64,000 nucleotides of DNA from Gymnogyps californianus (GCF_018139145.2 NC_059478.1:17467001-17531000), one strand, 5' to 3'. Positions 52,401 through 60,703 are shown, counted from the stretch's first letter. Notes: a model not told the origin generated them from the letters alone. Made by a program: numbers and translations.

Positions 52401-53864
52401 TGCCTCTACCCCAGTCTTGTCTTTCCTACCATATCAACTTTTGTGGTAATTATTGAGAACATGCTCTGTTTCAGAGATAAAGGATCAGTGCCATCTGGAG
52501 CAACACTATTGACTCATCTCAGATACCAAAGTCAAACCAAGCCAGTCCGTCCTTCAGCTTTCAGTTAAATACATGCAATCCTGTGGACTTGTGGGTTTGG
52601 CTTCATTCAAGCAATCCTGCAGCAGAATTTAGCAATAATGGCTAAACTTTGGCTAGCACATGATGGATTCCTCTGAAATGGACTCCACTGATTACAAATG
52701 CTGTTAATTGGATCCTGTAGATGATGTATCTTCATTACAGGAATCTTTTTTTAAAACAAACAGCATGTTTTCAGGTAGCTACTATAGATAAGCTTTGGCA
52801 TGTTCAATTCAGCCTCAACCAAACTGTCTAATGGAGGGTGGTTAAGTACTGTTAGTTTGAAGCACACATTAAAATAACTGAAATACTGGAGCTGATTTAC
52901 AGTAACTACAGTTTGCAGAGTTACACCAGTCTGCCATAAAAGTAGGTGTACCTGAGCCTAGTCGGTCTCTTACTCAGAATTATTTGCACTCCAGCTGAAA
53001 GTATTGCTCACTCAGTATCTATCAGTGTGTTTTCTCTGCGGTTGTACCAAGCTGCTGACGATATAATATTAATTGGTTTGTGCTCTGAAGTCTTGAGGAC
53101 TCACCTCGTAAAACAGAAATAAGGAAATTTCCTTTTCTCTTGTCCAAACTCAAATTGCCTATCGCTTATAGGCAAACTTACAGGTTAAACTTACACTGGG
53201 AGTCTGATTGTAGATTACGGGCATTAGAATTTTATTTGAAACGGTCTTGCAAATCTTTGTTGTATACTATGACTAAGATAGCTGGACTTAAATGAGGTTG
53301 AGAATATCTGTGCTTTTGTGTTTGGTTTTTTAAAATTTATTTTTTTAGACAAAGAGAATTATGAAATAGTAACTGTTGTGTAGCTTTGCTGTTTATATAT
53401 AAAGGCAAAAGCTGAAGCATGAGCTTTTTTTGTGATGTTGATACTTTTTCTTAATTTACAATATAACATTTCTGGAACACAAGACAGCAGTTTTCTGGAC
53501 CTGGAAATTGATAACAGCATGTTTTCAAAACTACACAGAATTTTTTTAGATTATTATAGTTTAGAATTGGTATTAGCTGATTACACAGTTCTATGGGTTA
53601 AAATTAAATTTGGGTTCTTTAGAATATGCCTTATCAATAGGTATGATATTTCACACAGCAGTGTATTAAGTTTTCTTTACTTACATGATTTTGGGTAAAA
53701 GCAGTGCACAGTCTTTAATCAACTGAAACTGATATTATTTGTTAGCTTCAATCTATTACTTCTTTCAGAGTAAAGAAGAAGTGATGGCAGTACGGCTCCG
53801 TGAGGCAGACCGCATTGCAGCTGTGGCTGAACTCCAACAGCATATTGCTGAATTAGAAATCCAG
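16194..53864 (+). CDS. EVI5: EVI5, TBC-domain RabGAP / coiled-coil protein (17 firm coding exons, 3' incomplete)
   Basis: Seventeen exons join into 2151 nt, 717 codons, with no frame break: 16194-16423, 21101-21290, 24381-24605, 25637-25711, 26409-26534, 27336-27479, 28520-28609, 28723-28820, 30227-30287, 32183-32236, 34660-34692, 35256-35402, 43370-43504, 45686-45826, 46365-46523, 48249-48395 and 53769-53864. The protein matches vertebrate EVI5 as I remember it, almost without gaps, and fits EVI5 better than the paralogue EVI5L. Residues are counted from exon 2. About 1-100 is Ser/Thr-rich; the TBC domain spans about 144-370, with arginine finger R191 (IRRDIART) and glutamine finger Q228 (YCQG); heptad-rich coiled coil runs from about 380. 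Known roles of the family are GAP or effector activity on Rab11 and Rab35, stabilisation of EMI1, and function at centrosomes and the midbody. Both catalytic fingers are intact. The start exon is uncertain and the C-terminal exons lie outside. Confidence 0.96.
17513..17532. repeat. Poly-T run of 20
   Basis: Homopolymer of 20 T preceded by a GT-rich segment (GGTGGTGTTTTGGTGTGG). The same GT-rich plus poly-T arrangement recurs near 57796-57845. Confidence 0.9.
19020..19041. repeat. Poly-C run of 22
   Basis: An uninterrupted run of 22 C inside AT-rich intron; the minus strand is a G run. Runs of this length are prone to slippage and sequencing error, so the exact length is uncertain. On the G strand it could form a quadruplex. 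Confidence 0.85.
19765..20332 (+). mobile_element. Solo LTR of an endogenous retrovirus, copy 1
   Basis: A 568-bp LTR, beginning TATCCTGGTTTC (a mutated TGT end) and ending CCACGACA, is flanked by a perfect 5-bp target duplication, CCCAT (19760-19764 and 20333-20337). It contains a TATA box (TATATAAA, 20037-20044) and an ATTAAA polyadenylation signal (20209-20214), both on the plus strand, so U3-R-U5 runs in the EVI5 direction. No internal viral sequence flanks it, which indicates LTR-LTR recombination. A 5-bp duplication fits ERV families other than those with 6-bp duplications. Its central U3 differs from copies 2 and 3. The family name was not assigned. Confidence 0.9.
21101..21290 (+). 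CDS. EVI5: EVI5 coding exon 3
   Basis: The acceptor is TTCTTTGCAG/ACTCTT and the donor GTTAAG/GTAGTA; 190 nt, phase 2 in and phase 0 out. It completes Arg77 and encodes residues to 140: the serine-rich NGSRRNSGSS segment, then HLEEDSWILWGRIVNEWEDV leading into a charged KKKEKQVK helix just before the TBC domain. The donor lacks G at +5 and is one of the weaker ones in the gene. Confidence 0.98.
21291..24380. other. EVI5: EVI5 intron 3
   Basis: 3.1 kb with no coding exon recognised. It contains a 20-base T run (22670-22689) and a 17-base T run ending in CAG (23697-23716), which looks like a strong but unused splice acceptor. Confidence 0.85.
22670..22689. repeat. Poly-T run of 20
   Basis: Homopolymer of 20 T in intron 3. 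No retroelement body was recognised next to it. Confidence 0.9.
24381..24605 (+). CDS. EVI5: EVI5 coding exon 4 (start of TBC domain, arginine finger)
   Basis: The acceptor is GTGCTTTAG/GAGCTT and the donor ATGAAG/GTAAGT (near-perfect); 225 nt, phase 0 at both ends. It encodes residues 141-215. The RKGIPHHFRAIVWQLL segment is the typical TBC entry motif. IRRDIARTYPEH carries the catalytic arginine finger (R191, codon at 24531-24533), which inserts into the Rab nucleotide pocket. The exon ends LGQEVLFNVMK. Confidence 0.98.
24606..25636. other. EVI5: EVI5 intron 4
   Basis: 1.0 kb of AT-rich intron with a short T run near 24722-24736. Nothing else was recognised. Confidence 0.9.
25637..25711 (+). 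CDS. EVI5: EVI5 coding exon 5 (TBC glutamine finger)
   Basis: The acceptor is TATTTCCCAG/GCTTAT and the donor ATGCAG/GTAAAA; 75 nt, phase 0 at both ends. It encodes residues 216-240, AYSLVDREVGYCQGSAF onward. The YCQG motif supplies the glutamine finger (Q228), which replaces the Rab switch glutamine during GTP hydrolysis. Skipping would keep frame but remove this catalytic residue. Confidence 0.98.
25712..26408. other. EVI5: EVI5 intron 5
   Basis: 0.7 kb. The main content is a strand-asymmetric A/C-rich tract at 26225-26339, shortly before the acceptor of exon 6. Confidence 0.9.
26225..26339 (+). repeat. A/C-rich low-complexity tract
   Basis: About 115 bases made almost only of A and C on the plus strand: A runs with C runs, CAA repeats, a short CA repeat, and a CCCCTAAACCCTCCC end that resembles degenerate telomere repeats. 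No G is present. Confidence 0.9.
26409..26534 (+). CDS. EVI5: EVI5 coding exon 6 (TBC domain)
   Basis: The acceptor is TTTTTAATATAG/ATGCCA and the donor ATACAG/GTACGT; 126 nt, phase 0 at both ends. It encodes residues 241-282, MPEEEAFCVFVKLMQDYRL onward to FECMIQ, helices of the central TBC fold. The polypyrimidine tract is T-rich but broken by A residues next to the AG. Confidence 0.98.
26535..27335. other. EVI5: EVI5 intron 6
   Basis: 0.8 kb. No repeat or gene was recognised; open frames on both strands are short and unsupported. Confidence 0.9.
27336..27479 (+). CDS. EVI5: EVI5 coding exon 7 (TBC domain)
   Basis: The acceptor is CTTTTCCAG/GAGCAT after a long pyrimidine tract and the donor TCTGAG/GTAACT; 144 nt, phase 0 at both ends. 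It encodes residues 283-330: EHLPELYVHFQSQSFHTSMY, then a hydrophobic ASSWFLTIFLTTFPLP segment typical of the TBC core, ending IFDIFMSE. Confidence 0.98.
27480..28519. other. EVI5: EVI5 intron 7
   Basis: 1.0 kb of intron. No repeat or gene was recognised. Confidence 0.9.
28520..28609 (+). CDS. EVI5: EVI5 coding exon 8 (TBC domain)
   Basis: The acceptor is TATTTTCAG/GGTTTA and the donor TTACAG/GTAAAT; 90 nt, phase 0 at both ends. It encodes residues 331-360, GLEIVFRVGLAVLQMNQAEL onward to MEGMLQ, the C-terminal helices of the TBC domain. Confidence 0.98.
28610..28722. other. EVI5: EVI5 intron 8 (113 nt)
   Basis: The shortest intron in the window, containing a small GT repeat (about 28657-28669). 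Exons 8 and 9 are therefore probably spliced as a tight pair. Confidence 0.95.
28723..28820 (+). CDS. EVI5: EVI5 coding exon 9 (end of TBC domain)
   Basis: The acceptor is TTGCTTTTAG/CACTTT and the donor AAAAA/GTAGGT; 98 nt, phase 0 in and phase 2 out. It encodes residues 361-392 plus two bases of Lys393: HFQKVIPHQFDSGPDKLIQ, then YQVKYNAKKMKK, the basic linker into the coiled coil. Reading through the donor meets TAG at once, so intron 9 retention would truncate the protein right after the TBC domain. Confidence 0.98.
28821..30226. other. EVI5: EVI5 intron 9
   Basis: 1.4 kb with a short G-rich patch (about 29135-29149) and a T run (about 29383-29395). Nothing else was recognised. Confidence 0.9.
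30227..30287 (+). CDS. EVI5: EVI5 coding exon 10 (coiled coil)
   Basis: The acceptor is CTAATTTTTAG/GTTAGA and the donor ATTAAA/GTAAGA; 61 nt, phase 2 in and phase 0 out. It completes Lys393 and encodes LEKEYTTIKTKEMEEQVEIK (394-413), the start of the long coiled coil. Exons 9 and 10 must be kept or lost together to hold frame. Confidence 0.97.
30288..32182. other. EVI5: EVI5 intron 10
   Basis: 1.9 kb. It holds an A/C-rich tract at 31325-31403. No coding sequence was recognised. Confidence 0.9.
31325..31403 (+). repeat. A/C-rich low-complexity tract
   Basis: About 80 bases dominated by A and C on the plus strand, including CAACAA and CCAACCAACCAACC units. It resembles the tracts at 26225-26339 and 35613-35742. 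Confidence 0.85.
32183..32236 (+). CDS. EVI5: EVI5 coding exon 11 (coiled coil)
   Basis: The acceptor is TTTACCTTCCAG/AGGTTA and the donor GAGAAA/GTAAGT; 54 nt, phase 0 at both ends. It encodes RLRTENRLLKQRIETLEK (414-431), clear leucine heptads. Confidence 0.97.
32237..34659. other. EVI5: EVI5 intron 11
   Basis: 2.4 kb. No repeat family or gene was recognised. A long pyrimidine-rich stretch precedes the exon 12 acceptor (about 34562-34659). Confidence 0.9.
34660..34692 (+). CDS. EVI5: EVI5 coding exon 12, 33-nt cassette candidate
   Basis: The acceptor is TTCCTTTGTAG/GAAAGT and the donor ATACAG/GTATAG; 33 nt, phase 0 at both ends. It encodes ESASLADRLIQ (432-442), which continues the coiled coil. 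The acceptor is strong but the donor is weak (T at +4, A at +5). The exon is small enough to need help for inclusion, and the downstream intron has four TGCATG hexamers. These traits point to regulated inclusion. Skipping would shift the coiled-coil register by 11 residues and keep frame. Confidence 0.95.
34693..35255. other. EVI5: EVI5 intron 12 (563 nt)
   Basis: A short intron carrying four TGCATG hexamers (34760-34765, 34772-34777, 34997-35002, 35019-35024). The acceptor at its end is weak (AAATTATGTCCTAAG), with an A-run where the pyrimidine tract should be. Confidence 0.92.
34760..35024 (+). promoter_or_regulatory. Cluster of four TGCATG splicing-enhancer hexamers
   Basis: TGCATG occurs at 34760-34765, 34772-34777, 34997-35002 and 35019-35024, the first pair 68-85 nt after the exon 12 donor. 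TGCATG is the RBFOX binding site and acts as an intronic splicing enhancer when downstream of an alternative exon. About 0.14 copies would be expected by chance in a 563-nt intron at equal base frequencies. Confidence 0.6.
35256..35402 (+). CDS. EVI5: EVI5 coding exon 13 (coiled coil)
   Basis: The acceptor is TGTCCTAAG/GGACAA and the donor CAATGG/GTAAGG; 147 nt, phase 0 at both ends. It encodes residues 443-491: GQVTRAQEAEENYLIKRELA, then QQSDEAITKLEQAENTIREL and a QQQQQW end. The acceptor lacks a good pyrimidine tract. Confidence 0.97.
35613..35742 (+). repeat. A/C-rich low-complexity tract
   Basis: About 130 bases dominated by A and C on the plus strand, with CAA and CAC trinucleotide runs (ACAACAACAACAAC; CACCACCACCACCA). 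It is the largest of three such tracts in the gene. Confidence 0.9.
35889..35905. repeat. Poly-C run of 17
   Basis: Seventeen consecutive C, then G and four more C. It lies about 150 bases after the A/C-rich tract. The exact length is uncertain because of slippage. Confidence 0.85.
36794..37399 (+). mobile_element. Solo LTR of an endogenous retrovirus, copy 2
   Basis: A 606-bp LTR runs from TGTCCTGGTTTC to ACCATGACA with intact TGT...ACA ends. It is flanked by a perfect 5-bp target duplication, GGAGG (36789-36793 and 37400-37404). It carries a TATA box (37058-37065) and ATTAAA signal (37267-37272) on the plus strand, followed by the shared TTCTTATCTCAACCCAC segment. No internal retroviral sequence is present, so it is a solo LTR. 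It shares with copy 3 a central U3 segment (GCAAGCAGGTGTGCAAGAAG, starting at 36961) that differs in copy 1. It is the best-preserved copy. Confidence 0.92.
43370..43504 (+). CDS. EVI5: EVI5 coding exon 14 (coiled coil, module 1)
   Basis: The acceptor is CAAACTTTGTAG/CATAAA and the donor GAAAAG/GTAAAT; 135 nt, phase 0 at both ends. It encodes residues 492-536, HKCSSQYSEDFVLQLEKELV onward. The segment ELVQARLSEAE (509-519) is the first copy of a module repeated in exons 15, 16 and 18. Confidence 0.98.
43505..45685. other. EVI5: EVI5 intron 14
   Basis: 2.2 kb. No repeat family or gene was recognised. Confidence 0.9.
45686..45826 (+). CDS. EVI5: EVI5 coding exon 15 (coiled coil, module 2)
   Basis: The acceptor is CTTGTTGCAG/AAGAAC and the donor TGGCAG/GTATGG; 141 nt, phase 0 at both ends. 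It encodes residues 537-583: KNSSLPDEENVARLQEELIA, then VKLREAEALMGLKELRQQVK and DLEEHWQ. The module core is ELIAVKLREAE (553-563). Confidence 0.98.
45827..46364. other. EVI5: EVI5 intron 15
   Basis: 0.54 kb. Nothing was recognised besides splice signals. Confidence 0.92.
46365..46523 (+). CDS. EVI5: EVI5 coding exon 16 (coiled coil, module 3)
   Basis: The acceptor is CTATTTTTTTTAG/CGTCAT and the donor ACACAG/GTATGT; 159 nt, phase 0 at both ends. It encodes residues 584-636: RHLARTTGRWKDPPRKNTVN, a basic break in the coiled coil, then ELQDELMTVRLREAE and LKETKQRMMEMETQ. The module core is ELMTVRLREAE (608-618). Confidence 0.98.
46524..48248. other. EVI5: EVI5 intron 16
   Basis: 1.7 kb. No repeat family or gene was recognised. 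Confidence 0.9.
48249..48395 (+). CDS. EVI5: EVI5 coding exon 17 (coiled coil)
   Basis: The acceptor is ATAAATTTCAG/AATCAG and the donor TGCAAG/GTAAAC; 147 nt, phase 0 at both ends. It encodes residues 637-685: NQINSNHLRRAEQEVTSLQG, then KVQYLSAQNKGLLAQLNEAK and RRQAEIECK. It lies between modules 3 and 4 and does not carry the module core. Confidence 0.98.
48396..53768. other. EVI5: EVI5 intron 17
   Basis: 5.4 kb. No LTR, CR1 or coding exon was recognised; a short T run lies near 50196-50206. Confidence 0.85.
53769..53864 (+). CDS. EVI5: EVI5 coding exon 18 (coiled coil, module 4)
   Basis: The acceptor is TTCTTTCAG/AGTAAA and the donor ATCCAG/GTAACA; 96 nt, phase 0 at both ends. It encodes residues 686-717, SKEEVMAVRLREADRIAAVA onward to AELEIQ. 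The module core is EVMAVRLREAD (689-699). This is the last EVI5 exon found in the window; the C-terminal exons should lie further right. Confidence 0.98.
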
Positions 53865-56800
53865 GTAACAAGTGGTGGCATTAAATGTGTAACTTGATAC
53901 TGATTACTTTTTGTACTTTGTGGGTTTTTTCTTCCTCTGCTTTCTTTCCTTATTAACCTACTGTGAATACAAGGCACTGCTTTGCAAAGTAGGATAATAC
54001 TATATTGCTGAATGTGCCTCCTTTATAAGCAAAGGCCTTAAATCTGTCTTACGGGCATACTTGTAAGCTGTTAATAATTGCTTCTGTACAAGCACCATGC
54101 TACAGGCAACGCTCTTCTAAACGCTAACTTCTGTATTTGTGTTTTGTCTTGTAATTGGTAATTTTTACCAATTAATAGATGAGATTGAAAACATCCTCTG
54201 CCCAAAAAAAAAAAAAGCACACATTTTGATTCCAGCAACCATTCTTTTCTGTGCTTACTGCTATGACCAGTATTGGAGGATTTGTTGTAAAACTCGTACT
54301 CCCTTTATGTAAATCTTGAAACCAGAAATGTTACTTACTGCTACCATGTCACTGCAGGATCTGAAGATGCATCCTTTGGCCTCTGTGTTGTTCCTTATGC
54401 TTTCAGTTCCTTTTGGAGCTTTCACTCTCCCATGAACTCACAGCTCCCTTGATGAGAGAACCAGAAATGACTGTTCTTTATATTTTTTTGGCTTTGAGAA
54501 ATCATGATGTCTTACTGTAGTCTGTCCTTCCTATATTCATACTATTGTCCTGTCTGAATTCTGCTGCGCCTATCTGCAAAGGTTTTCTTGGTGGTTATTC
54601 CTAAGTTACAAGCTAGTTACTCTCTAGTTTACTTTTTTTAAAACTGGTATTGCTAGTGTCTTTCTTCTCTCTGAAATATTTCCTTCAAGGTGATGATTCT
54701 ACTGTATTGTGTCAAAGCCTTCTTTTCCCTATGATTTCTCAACTACTTGCATCTTTTTAATCTCTTTGTATATGGAATGTACAAATAAATTTAATGGAGC
54801 TTGCATAAAGAATTTTCACTTTGAATATTTTTTCTCTAGTGCAGCAGGCACTAGATTTATTAAAAGATAAAGCAATCATTTCTTTTAATCACATAATGCT
54901 TAGATAATGCTGTGATCAGTACATTAGAAATACTTAGATAAGTACAGTAAACATTGCATATGAATCATTATCTAGTAAGATAACAAGAGTAGCTGAGTTC
55001 AAGTCAATCTTCTACTCATGTGTTAGCGTTTTACAAAAAAAAGACTTTAAATGCCATCCTGCTTCCATTGTTTGACTGATACAGATTTCCCAAAAAGTAC
55101 TCTAGTCTTGATTTTATGAAATAAAGAAATGGTGAATCCCATAATGATCAGCTGGTTTTTTTCTCATAGCTGTCACACAATTAGAATTGTGTTCATTTTT
55201 TAATGTAAATACATCTGACTTGGTTTTCTGTTGTTTGACTGATCAAATCATCAGTGCTCAATCATTTTATAGCTCTCTCCTATTCCCTTTCCATATTTCT
55301 GCTTCAGCTATGAGTGCCAGAATTGCATGCAGATTCTTATAATATCTTGTTATGAGACAGGTAAAGTAGTTAAATGCAGGAACGTAATCTATTTTATGAC
55401 TCTGGCTAATACATCCAAAGATTACACTGTCCCTGTTTTGTCATGATAGTGCACTGTCTCATGTTCGGTTGTTTATCCACATCATCTCTCCTTCCTTTTC
55501 ACAATTACTACTTTGCATGATGCAATCTTTAGTTACGTTTTTCCGTTTTTCTCATATTCTAGGTGGCCTTGCTTTGTTTCCTACTAAAGTGCATGTCGAG
55601 TTCCAGTCTTTTTGGTGTTCTTAGATGATCACCTGTTAATGATTTCTTGATCTGTAGTCTCTTAGTGAGATTCTTGATTTTCTGCACAAAGGAGAATGGC
55701 TCGTCTTTCTTTGTATACAGTCTGGAGTATGAAGTCATTCTGCAGCTGTGGTTCATGTTTCTAATTTAATGAGTTTGCCCTGTTAGGCTTTTGGTGAACT
55801 ATTGATCTCAAACTTATACTAGCCTGAAATACAACTTCTTCAGTTCTGAAATACAGGTTTTGAGTGTTAACTGTATAAAGACATTTAAAACAAAAGTGAT
55901 TTAGTAGAAATAAGTTCCTCTAATGTCAATTTACTTATTTTTGACACTCTAGATGTGACTTGAAATGCTTTTATTGGGCTGTGACAGATTTTTTTTTTTG
56001 TAAGATTCTGTAAGCAAATAGATATTTTTGACCAGTGTGTTTTGCCAGCAAATATGAAACTTACGATCAAAACTTCCTTTTTGGGTACTCATGCTCAAAG
56101 GCCTCTGAAACACCTGCACCAAAAAAAAGTAATAATGGAGTTGGAAAGCCTTAACTCCCAAAGCCTGTAAACTATAAAACATGCAACTGATAATAGAGCT
56201 TAAACAAAAGCTGCTTTTTAAGGAAACTGAAAATCTAGATAACTTCTTCCTCATTGGAGAAAGAGCTGCCTCTCATTCTCTTCCATTCAGCTTGTCACTG
56301 GAATTGCTGTGACCTGATGTGGAGAGCAGAGAGCCTTTTAATCTGGACTTGCCTTAATGACTTGAAATGCAATGTTTAATACCATAAATACATTTAGCCA
56401 GTCTTGGAGTGTAGGTGTCAGTCTCAAAGTAATTGTGCTTTTAACACAGAGCATCACAAATAGGTCTGCTTGTCATATTGTTTCAAAGCTGATAAAGATG
56501 AAGGGAGGAAGTTAACTTACCACATAACCTTCCTTTTTTTGAGGGGGATGGTGCTTTTCTAAGAAGCTCTAGGGATTCAGTGCCAGGTCCGCATGGTCCA
56601 TAGCAATGCTTAACCTAAATTGTGCAGTTTTCTTTTAAATGTTCATGTAGGTGTAGGTGCAAGACACTGGTGTTAAATTTGTAACACAGAGTATCACTAC
56701 TCCCACATAAGAACTGATCTGACGTTACACACACAAATGCTAGATTTAAATCACAGTTTCTGGGTCACTCTTAGTTTTGGTTAGTAATAATGACAGAGAG

Positions 56801-57823
56801 GGAGAAGGAGATAGAACTCTATCATTTAAAAGTAGATGTAATTCTGCAGCAAGATGTCAGTTTATTATGATGTTAGGAAATTATTTTTTATATGTTCTGA
56901 ATGTCGTCTTATGTTGGTCAGGCATTCAGTTCCTGATGCTAAGCTTTTAAACTTTTGTGTAAGCATATTGAAGTGCAAGGAATAGTCCAATACATGATGG
57001 ATATTCTTAAACAAAATAAATGTATGAGTCATTCCTTAGCAAAAATAACACAAAATTGAAGTGTAACTGAAGTTTAACTTATGAAGCCCCAGAAGTGACA
57101 AAGAAAAACCCTGAAGTTATGTATAAATAAAGGTTCACTTTATCAGCCTTTGTTTTCTCCTCTATTGTCTCCTTATTTTTTCTCTCACTTGCCAGTTCAG
57201 CACTTAAAACCCTTGGGAAGCAAACATGACTTGGAAGTATTTAGGAGGCTTCTGCGCTTTGAGCAGGACATTTGAGCAAATTATTAACGAATGAAGGACA
57301 GATTCTTGGATGGCTGGGCTGCTATTTTTTTGTACCTCCACACTGGGGAGAAGCTGTTCTCTTTAATATGATATGTTCTACTTTCTCACAAAGGTTAGAG
57401 GTTCACATCCTATAACTAAATGACTTGTTTTGGCCAAGCTACATGCACACTCTGATCCTTTTGCCCCTTTTGTCCCATCCTTTTGTAAGGTGTAGAGAGA
57501 CAGGGCTAAGGAATGGATATTGCGGACCTCTATGTCTATAGTCAATCAGCAAAACCTCAGGTTTGTTTCCTCAGGGAATTAGTCTTTCTTGGTTTCAGCT
57601 GAATTGGTCTAATCGCTTCAAACTGCAACAAGCAAATGTTTTTAACTTCTTAATATCAGCCTTTAAAACCCTATTGCTTTTAGCTTGTGTGTGCTTTCCG
57701 AAAGCTGCCAAGAAAAGTCTACCAGGCTTTGCTACACTTCTCACCTAATAGCAAGTGTTCCTTCTGATTGCATATTGGTAGTCCTGTTGGTCCCTTGGTG
57801 GTGGTTTGGTGGGGGTTTTTTGA

Positions 57824-57845
57824 TTTTTTTTTTTTTTTTTTTTTT
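57824..57845. repeat. Poly-T run of 22
   Basis: Twenty-two consecutive T, preceded by GT-rich sequence (GGTGGTGGTTTGGTGGGGG, from 57797). No retroelement body was recognised. Confidence 0.9.
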
Positions 57846-60516
57846 AAAGCTTTCCCTGCAATAGTTGAAAGAAGGACAGACTAAATGAGAGAAAAAGATG
57901 CTTTAGAGAAATTCAGGCAAGGTTAAATCAGTTACAAGCTAGAGTCAATCAGCTGACTAGGGTAAGGAGCACTAGGCCAGTGAAAGTGTAGGCAGACTGA
58001 GGAAGCAGAGCGGGGGCAGCTGCAGTCTCTGCTCTGCAGCTTAATCCCTCTCCCTCCATTTCTATTCAGGCTGGTGACTTGTAGCATCCTCTTAAAATTA
58101 TCCATGGCTGGTTTCGGTTGGGGAGGTAGAGAGCACACTGGTAATACAGAAAACTGTTTTTAGGTCTGAGTAATCTTAAAGAAGAAACCAGCTATAAGAA
58201 TTCATTCTTCTCTTCGTTAGGTTGATCTGGACAGCGGGTAACATCACTTCCTCCTGATGTGTTTCCTGGCAGATTCAGAGAATTTTGTCACATTTACCCT
58301 ATCTCTAACCATGTCAAAGCTGCTTTGAGAACAACTGTAAAGGAAATCCATGATTGTGCTAGTTCTCTCCCCCACAGTTTAAACTTTTAGCATTATTTCG
58401 TTAGAATGAAGCCTTTCTATGACCTCTGTTTAATAACTTTTCCAAGTACTGACTGTTGAGTAAAGAAATTGTTTCCATCTTTTCAAATTACAGGAAACTT
58501 TTTTTTACTCTTATCAATAGTGGTGTGTGATGTTAGTGATGTGTTTTTTGAAAGTCTAGAATGAGTCACTGTAAAGTCACTGAAAGGACACTAGCTACCA
58601 CATTTACCCTTCTGAATAAACTTCATTTACATTTTTAATGCAGTGTCTTTTGCCACAGAGTAAGAATTTAAAAGCCTCCCCTGAAAAGAGGCTGAGGCAG
58701 ATTGTTACCAAGTAAATATTTTTAAGTCAGAAAAGATCACACTAAGGGTGTTAGGGAAATGTCCTACCCTCTAGACCTTTTTAGTAAAGGTGATACACTG
58801 TTATCTGACGAACAGCAACTGTCTGGTGAGCCTGGACTTTGGCTGCCTATAAAACCATTGGTTTTGTTCTTGTGTGTTTTTAAGTTTGTGGTTATTAAAG
58901 TGAAAACAACCCTACATATTATTTAAAATAGGTTATTTTCCTGTTGATGTGTATTTCTTTTCCTACTCTGATGTGGTCATCAACAGTGTTTCAGAAAACT
59001 TTGTGCTTGTGCTCCTCTTGGGATGAAACACCTGCAACTGAAATTTGATTATATTGATCTTCTGTATCTTATACTCAGACCTGGTCGAGCAGCAAAAGCA
59101 GGCTTAAGGCCTCCAGCATGTTCCCGGTGGTTTCCAGTGATTTATTTATTTGTTATTTAAACTTTGTTTTATCATGACTACTATACTTGATTTGGGGAGG
59201 GGTACTATACAGTAATGGTTTCAGGTGTTTAAGATCAGCACTCTTTGAAGCAGTCTGCCCCTGCACTCTTGTGTTGCCAGCTGTGCATCCTGGTCCTGTG
59301 CTGATTGAGTTTGGAAGGTCTCCACATGCCTAGTAGTTCTCAGTAGGCATCAGGTTGTGTTTCTTGAGAGTAGCTGCTGCTTCTTTTGAAGGTACAGAAA
59401 AGCTGTTTTTCTCTTAGAAAGCCAGACAAAGGAGGATTTAAGTATGGTACTACAACCATGAATCTCAACTGACACTTTTCGGTGGGCAGAATTTTTCCTC
59501 GTTCTCAGAAGCAAATTTTTGGAGAACAGATTTTTCTTCTCAGGAGCTCTTGGTGTAACTCTTGGTATGCACGCAAGTACAGTCACTCTAGTACTTCAGA
59601 GCAGGATGAGAGAGGTGAGAGCTTCCAAAACTGAAGGGGCCTAAGTGAGTTCTGTTTTAGCAGCTGATTTTTTGATCTGTAGGGCTCATTTCCTGCTTCA
59701 CTGCCCATGCTACTCCCTCTCAATACACAACCTCTGAGGCAGGAGGTTGGGTTGTGTATGGCTGCTTACACTGTTACAAGTGCCTTTTCCTTGAGCAGAG
59801 GTGATACCTGGCCCCTAGGGTGTTTGTTTCCCTGAGACAAAGGTTTTTTAACCCTGTTAGTGCTGGTGGAGCTGGTCTGTTGGAAGAGGTGATAAGACTG
59901 GGGGCAGTTATTAGTCTTCAAAAGCAGCAAAATCAAGATGATGGATCTTTAATTACAATGTAACACCAACTGGCATTACTTTTCTAAAAACCCTTCTGGG
60001 AAGGGGAGGTAGGCACTGCAGTGGTGCCAATATGCAGAAGCAGTACCCCAGGGAAATGGACGTAGAGATTCATTCACATATGACTGTGGGGGTTTTTTTA
60101 AACAAAATTCCTAGATTCAAGAATTGGCTAGCTTTCATTATTTTGCTATTCTGATAATACTCACACTTTGCTTATTGATATGTTATCTGGCTTTTTCACT
60201 GTATATTGATTTTAAACTTAAAATGGCTATTATTTGCCTAGAAACCAGCTATTCTTCTTTGTGTTGTGAGCTCCCCTAATACCACAGATTTTCTGTAATA
60301 GTGCTCCCCCTCAAAAAAAACAAACCAACAACCCACATCCTATGTGTATAATCTTAGATTTAAAAAAAAAAAAACACCCATAAAGAGAGAGATTACTAAT
60401 TGCTTATGCTGTTTCCTTTTAAAAGGTGTGATGTTCATACCTTAAAGACTTTTAAATTGTAAGTGGAGTCTTAACATTCACTTTTGAATCAGTACAGTTG
60501 ATGTGTTTTCTTCAGA

Positions 60517-60564
60517 AGTACAAAATTACTCAAGCACAGTAGTACAAAACTATTCAAGCACAGT
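60517..60564. repeat. 24-bp direct tandem repeat
   Basis: Two adjacent 24-bp copies, 60517-60540 and 60541-60564, begin AGTACAAAA and end TCAAGCACAGT, with two mismatches. It lies about 140 bases upstream of the CR1 fragment and is probably unrelated to it. Confidence 0.85.
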
Positions 60565-60703
60565 ATAAAACCAATGGAGAGTGAAATGCCCAGTTCCTAC
60601 TGAAGTAAATGGTACAATAGGAAGCATTCAATTAAATTAACTCAAGCTACATGAAAGCAATTTAATTTTTCTTATGTCAGTGGGGCTGTCTAGTAACTTA
60701 AGG

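Noticed and set aside
16194..53864. Identity as the paralogue EVI5L
   Set aside because: Exon 2 and the TBC and coiled-coil segments (for example NEWEDVRKKKEKQVK and SMPIKDQYSELL) match EVI5 rather than the EVI5L versions as I remember them.
14336..57845. Long T runs as poly-A tails of antisense retrogenes or LINEs
   Set aside because: No retroelement or retrocopy body was recognised next to any of them, and the CR1 family does not use poly-A tails.
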